Of a stretch of 64,000 nt of DNA, positions 63,866-64,000 are shown piece by piece (position 1 is the stretch's first letter; each line of letters begins with the position of its first letter). The DNA comes from Valencia hispanica. Taxonomy: Eukaryota; Chordata; Actinopteri; Cyprinodontiformes; Valenciidae. The notes below the pieces were generated by a model that worked only from the letters and a program-made list of their open reading frames with translations, ran no database searches and had not been told where the DNA came from. The stretch spans positions 19,580,001 through 19,644,000 of the forward strand of contig OY747722.1 in assembly GCA_963556495.2 (NCBI GenBank), given 5' to 3'. The position numbers were made by a program, and so were the translations under genes.

Positions 63866-64000
63866 ATGCTTGATGTTATATGTATGAAATGTGTTCATGC
63901 TCTCTTGCTTTTTTTTCTTTTTCTCTTGCTTTATTGTGTATCATGTGTAATGTGTGTTTCTTTTATGTGTTTCTTTTAAATCACCAAATCATGTAAAGCA

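Larger units (their letters stand above)
59316..64000 (+). mobile_element. L2-like non-LTR retrotransposon (LINE), nearly full length, inactivated
   Basis: Order on plus: a head with a perfect hairpin (59316-59358), a pyrimidine-rich leader, ORF1 (coiled coil, basic region, SGNH-like domain), apurinic endonuclease, reverse transcriptase and 3' UTR. The window ends with CATGTAAAGCA, the start of a terminus (about TGTAAAGCACTTTG) common in fish L2 elements as I recall them; the true 3' end lies beyond 64000. The RT ends with SLHWLPVAQRIDFKILLLVY-type sequence, also typical of fish L2. At least five in-frame stops and two frameshifts make the copy inactive, yet domains are well preserved, so insertion is not very old. 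Confidence 0.88.

Overview
The window is vertebrate nuclear DNA, almost certainly from a teleost fish and probably a percomorph. The evidence is intron-containing genes with GT-AG splice sites, many Tc1-like transposons, Rex1/Babar-like and L2-like LINEs, a tRNA-derived SINE, long CA/TG and homopolymer runs, and a conserved vertebrate gene order. No prokaryotic or viral gene system was seen.

Three protein-coding genes are supported, all on the minus strand. In transcription order they are nampt (11 coding exons, 57175 down to 38816, complete, 491 codons plus stop), sypl1 (five coding exons, 32877 down to 24125, complete, 239 codons plus stop) and the first coding exon of atxn7l1 (17124 to 17028), whose remainder lies to the left or was not recognised. 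Every exon boundary was placed by hand; the exons sum in frame and all have AG acceptors and GT donors. The human order on 7q22 is ATXN7L1-CDHR3-SYPL1-NAMPT; here no CDHR3-like exon was recognised between atxn7l1 and sypl1.

Layout. 1-16400: presumed first intron of atxn7l1, with a MITE, a Tc1 remnant, a decayed Rex1/Babar-like LINE (3391-6420), a degenerate tandem region and another MITE. 16430-17380: CpG-rich atxn7l1 promoter and first coding exon. 17380-22050: intergenic, with an internally deleted Tc1-like element (19179-20479) and an older Tc1 remnant. 22340-33310: sypl1, whose long first coding intron carries several repeats and a 73-bp TG run. 33310-57300: intergenic spacer, nampt 3' region and nampt. 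57300-59250: no supported gene. 59316 to the window end: a nearly full-length, recently decayed L2-like LINE on the plus strand with a perfect 20-bp hairpin at its head.

The genes do not form a pathway. NAMPT makes NMN in the NAD salvage pathway, SYPL1 is a four-span vesicle protein and ATXN7L1 is a paralogue of a SAGA deubiquitinase-module subunit; they share an old linkage group and strand. The most notable non-gene observations are nested transposons with readable target-site duplications, a MITE copy with an internal inverted duplication, a 19-G tract just inside nampt intron 3, E-boxes in nampt intron 1, and the in-frame arrangement of the L2 element. I did not find a convincing undescribed biological system.
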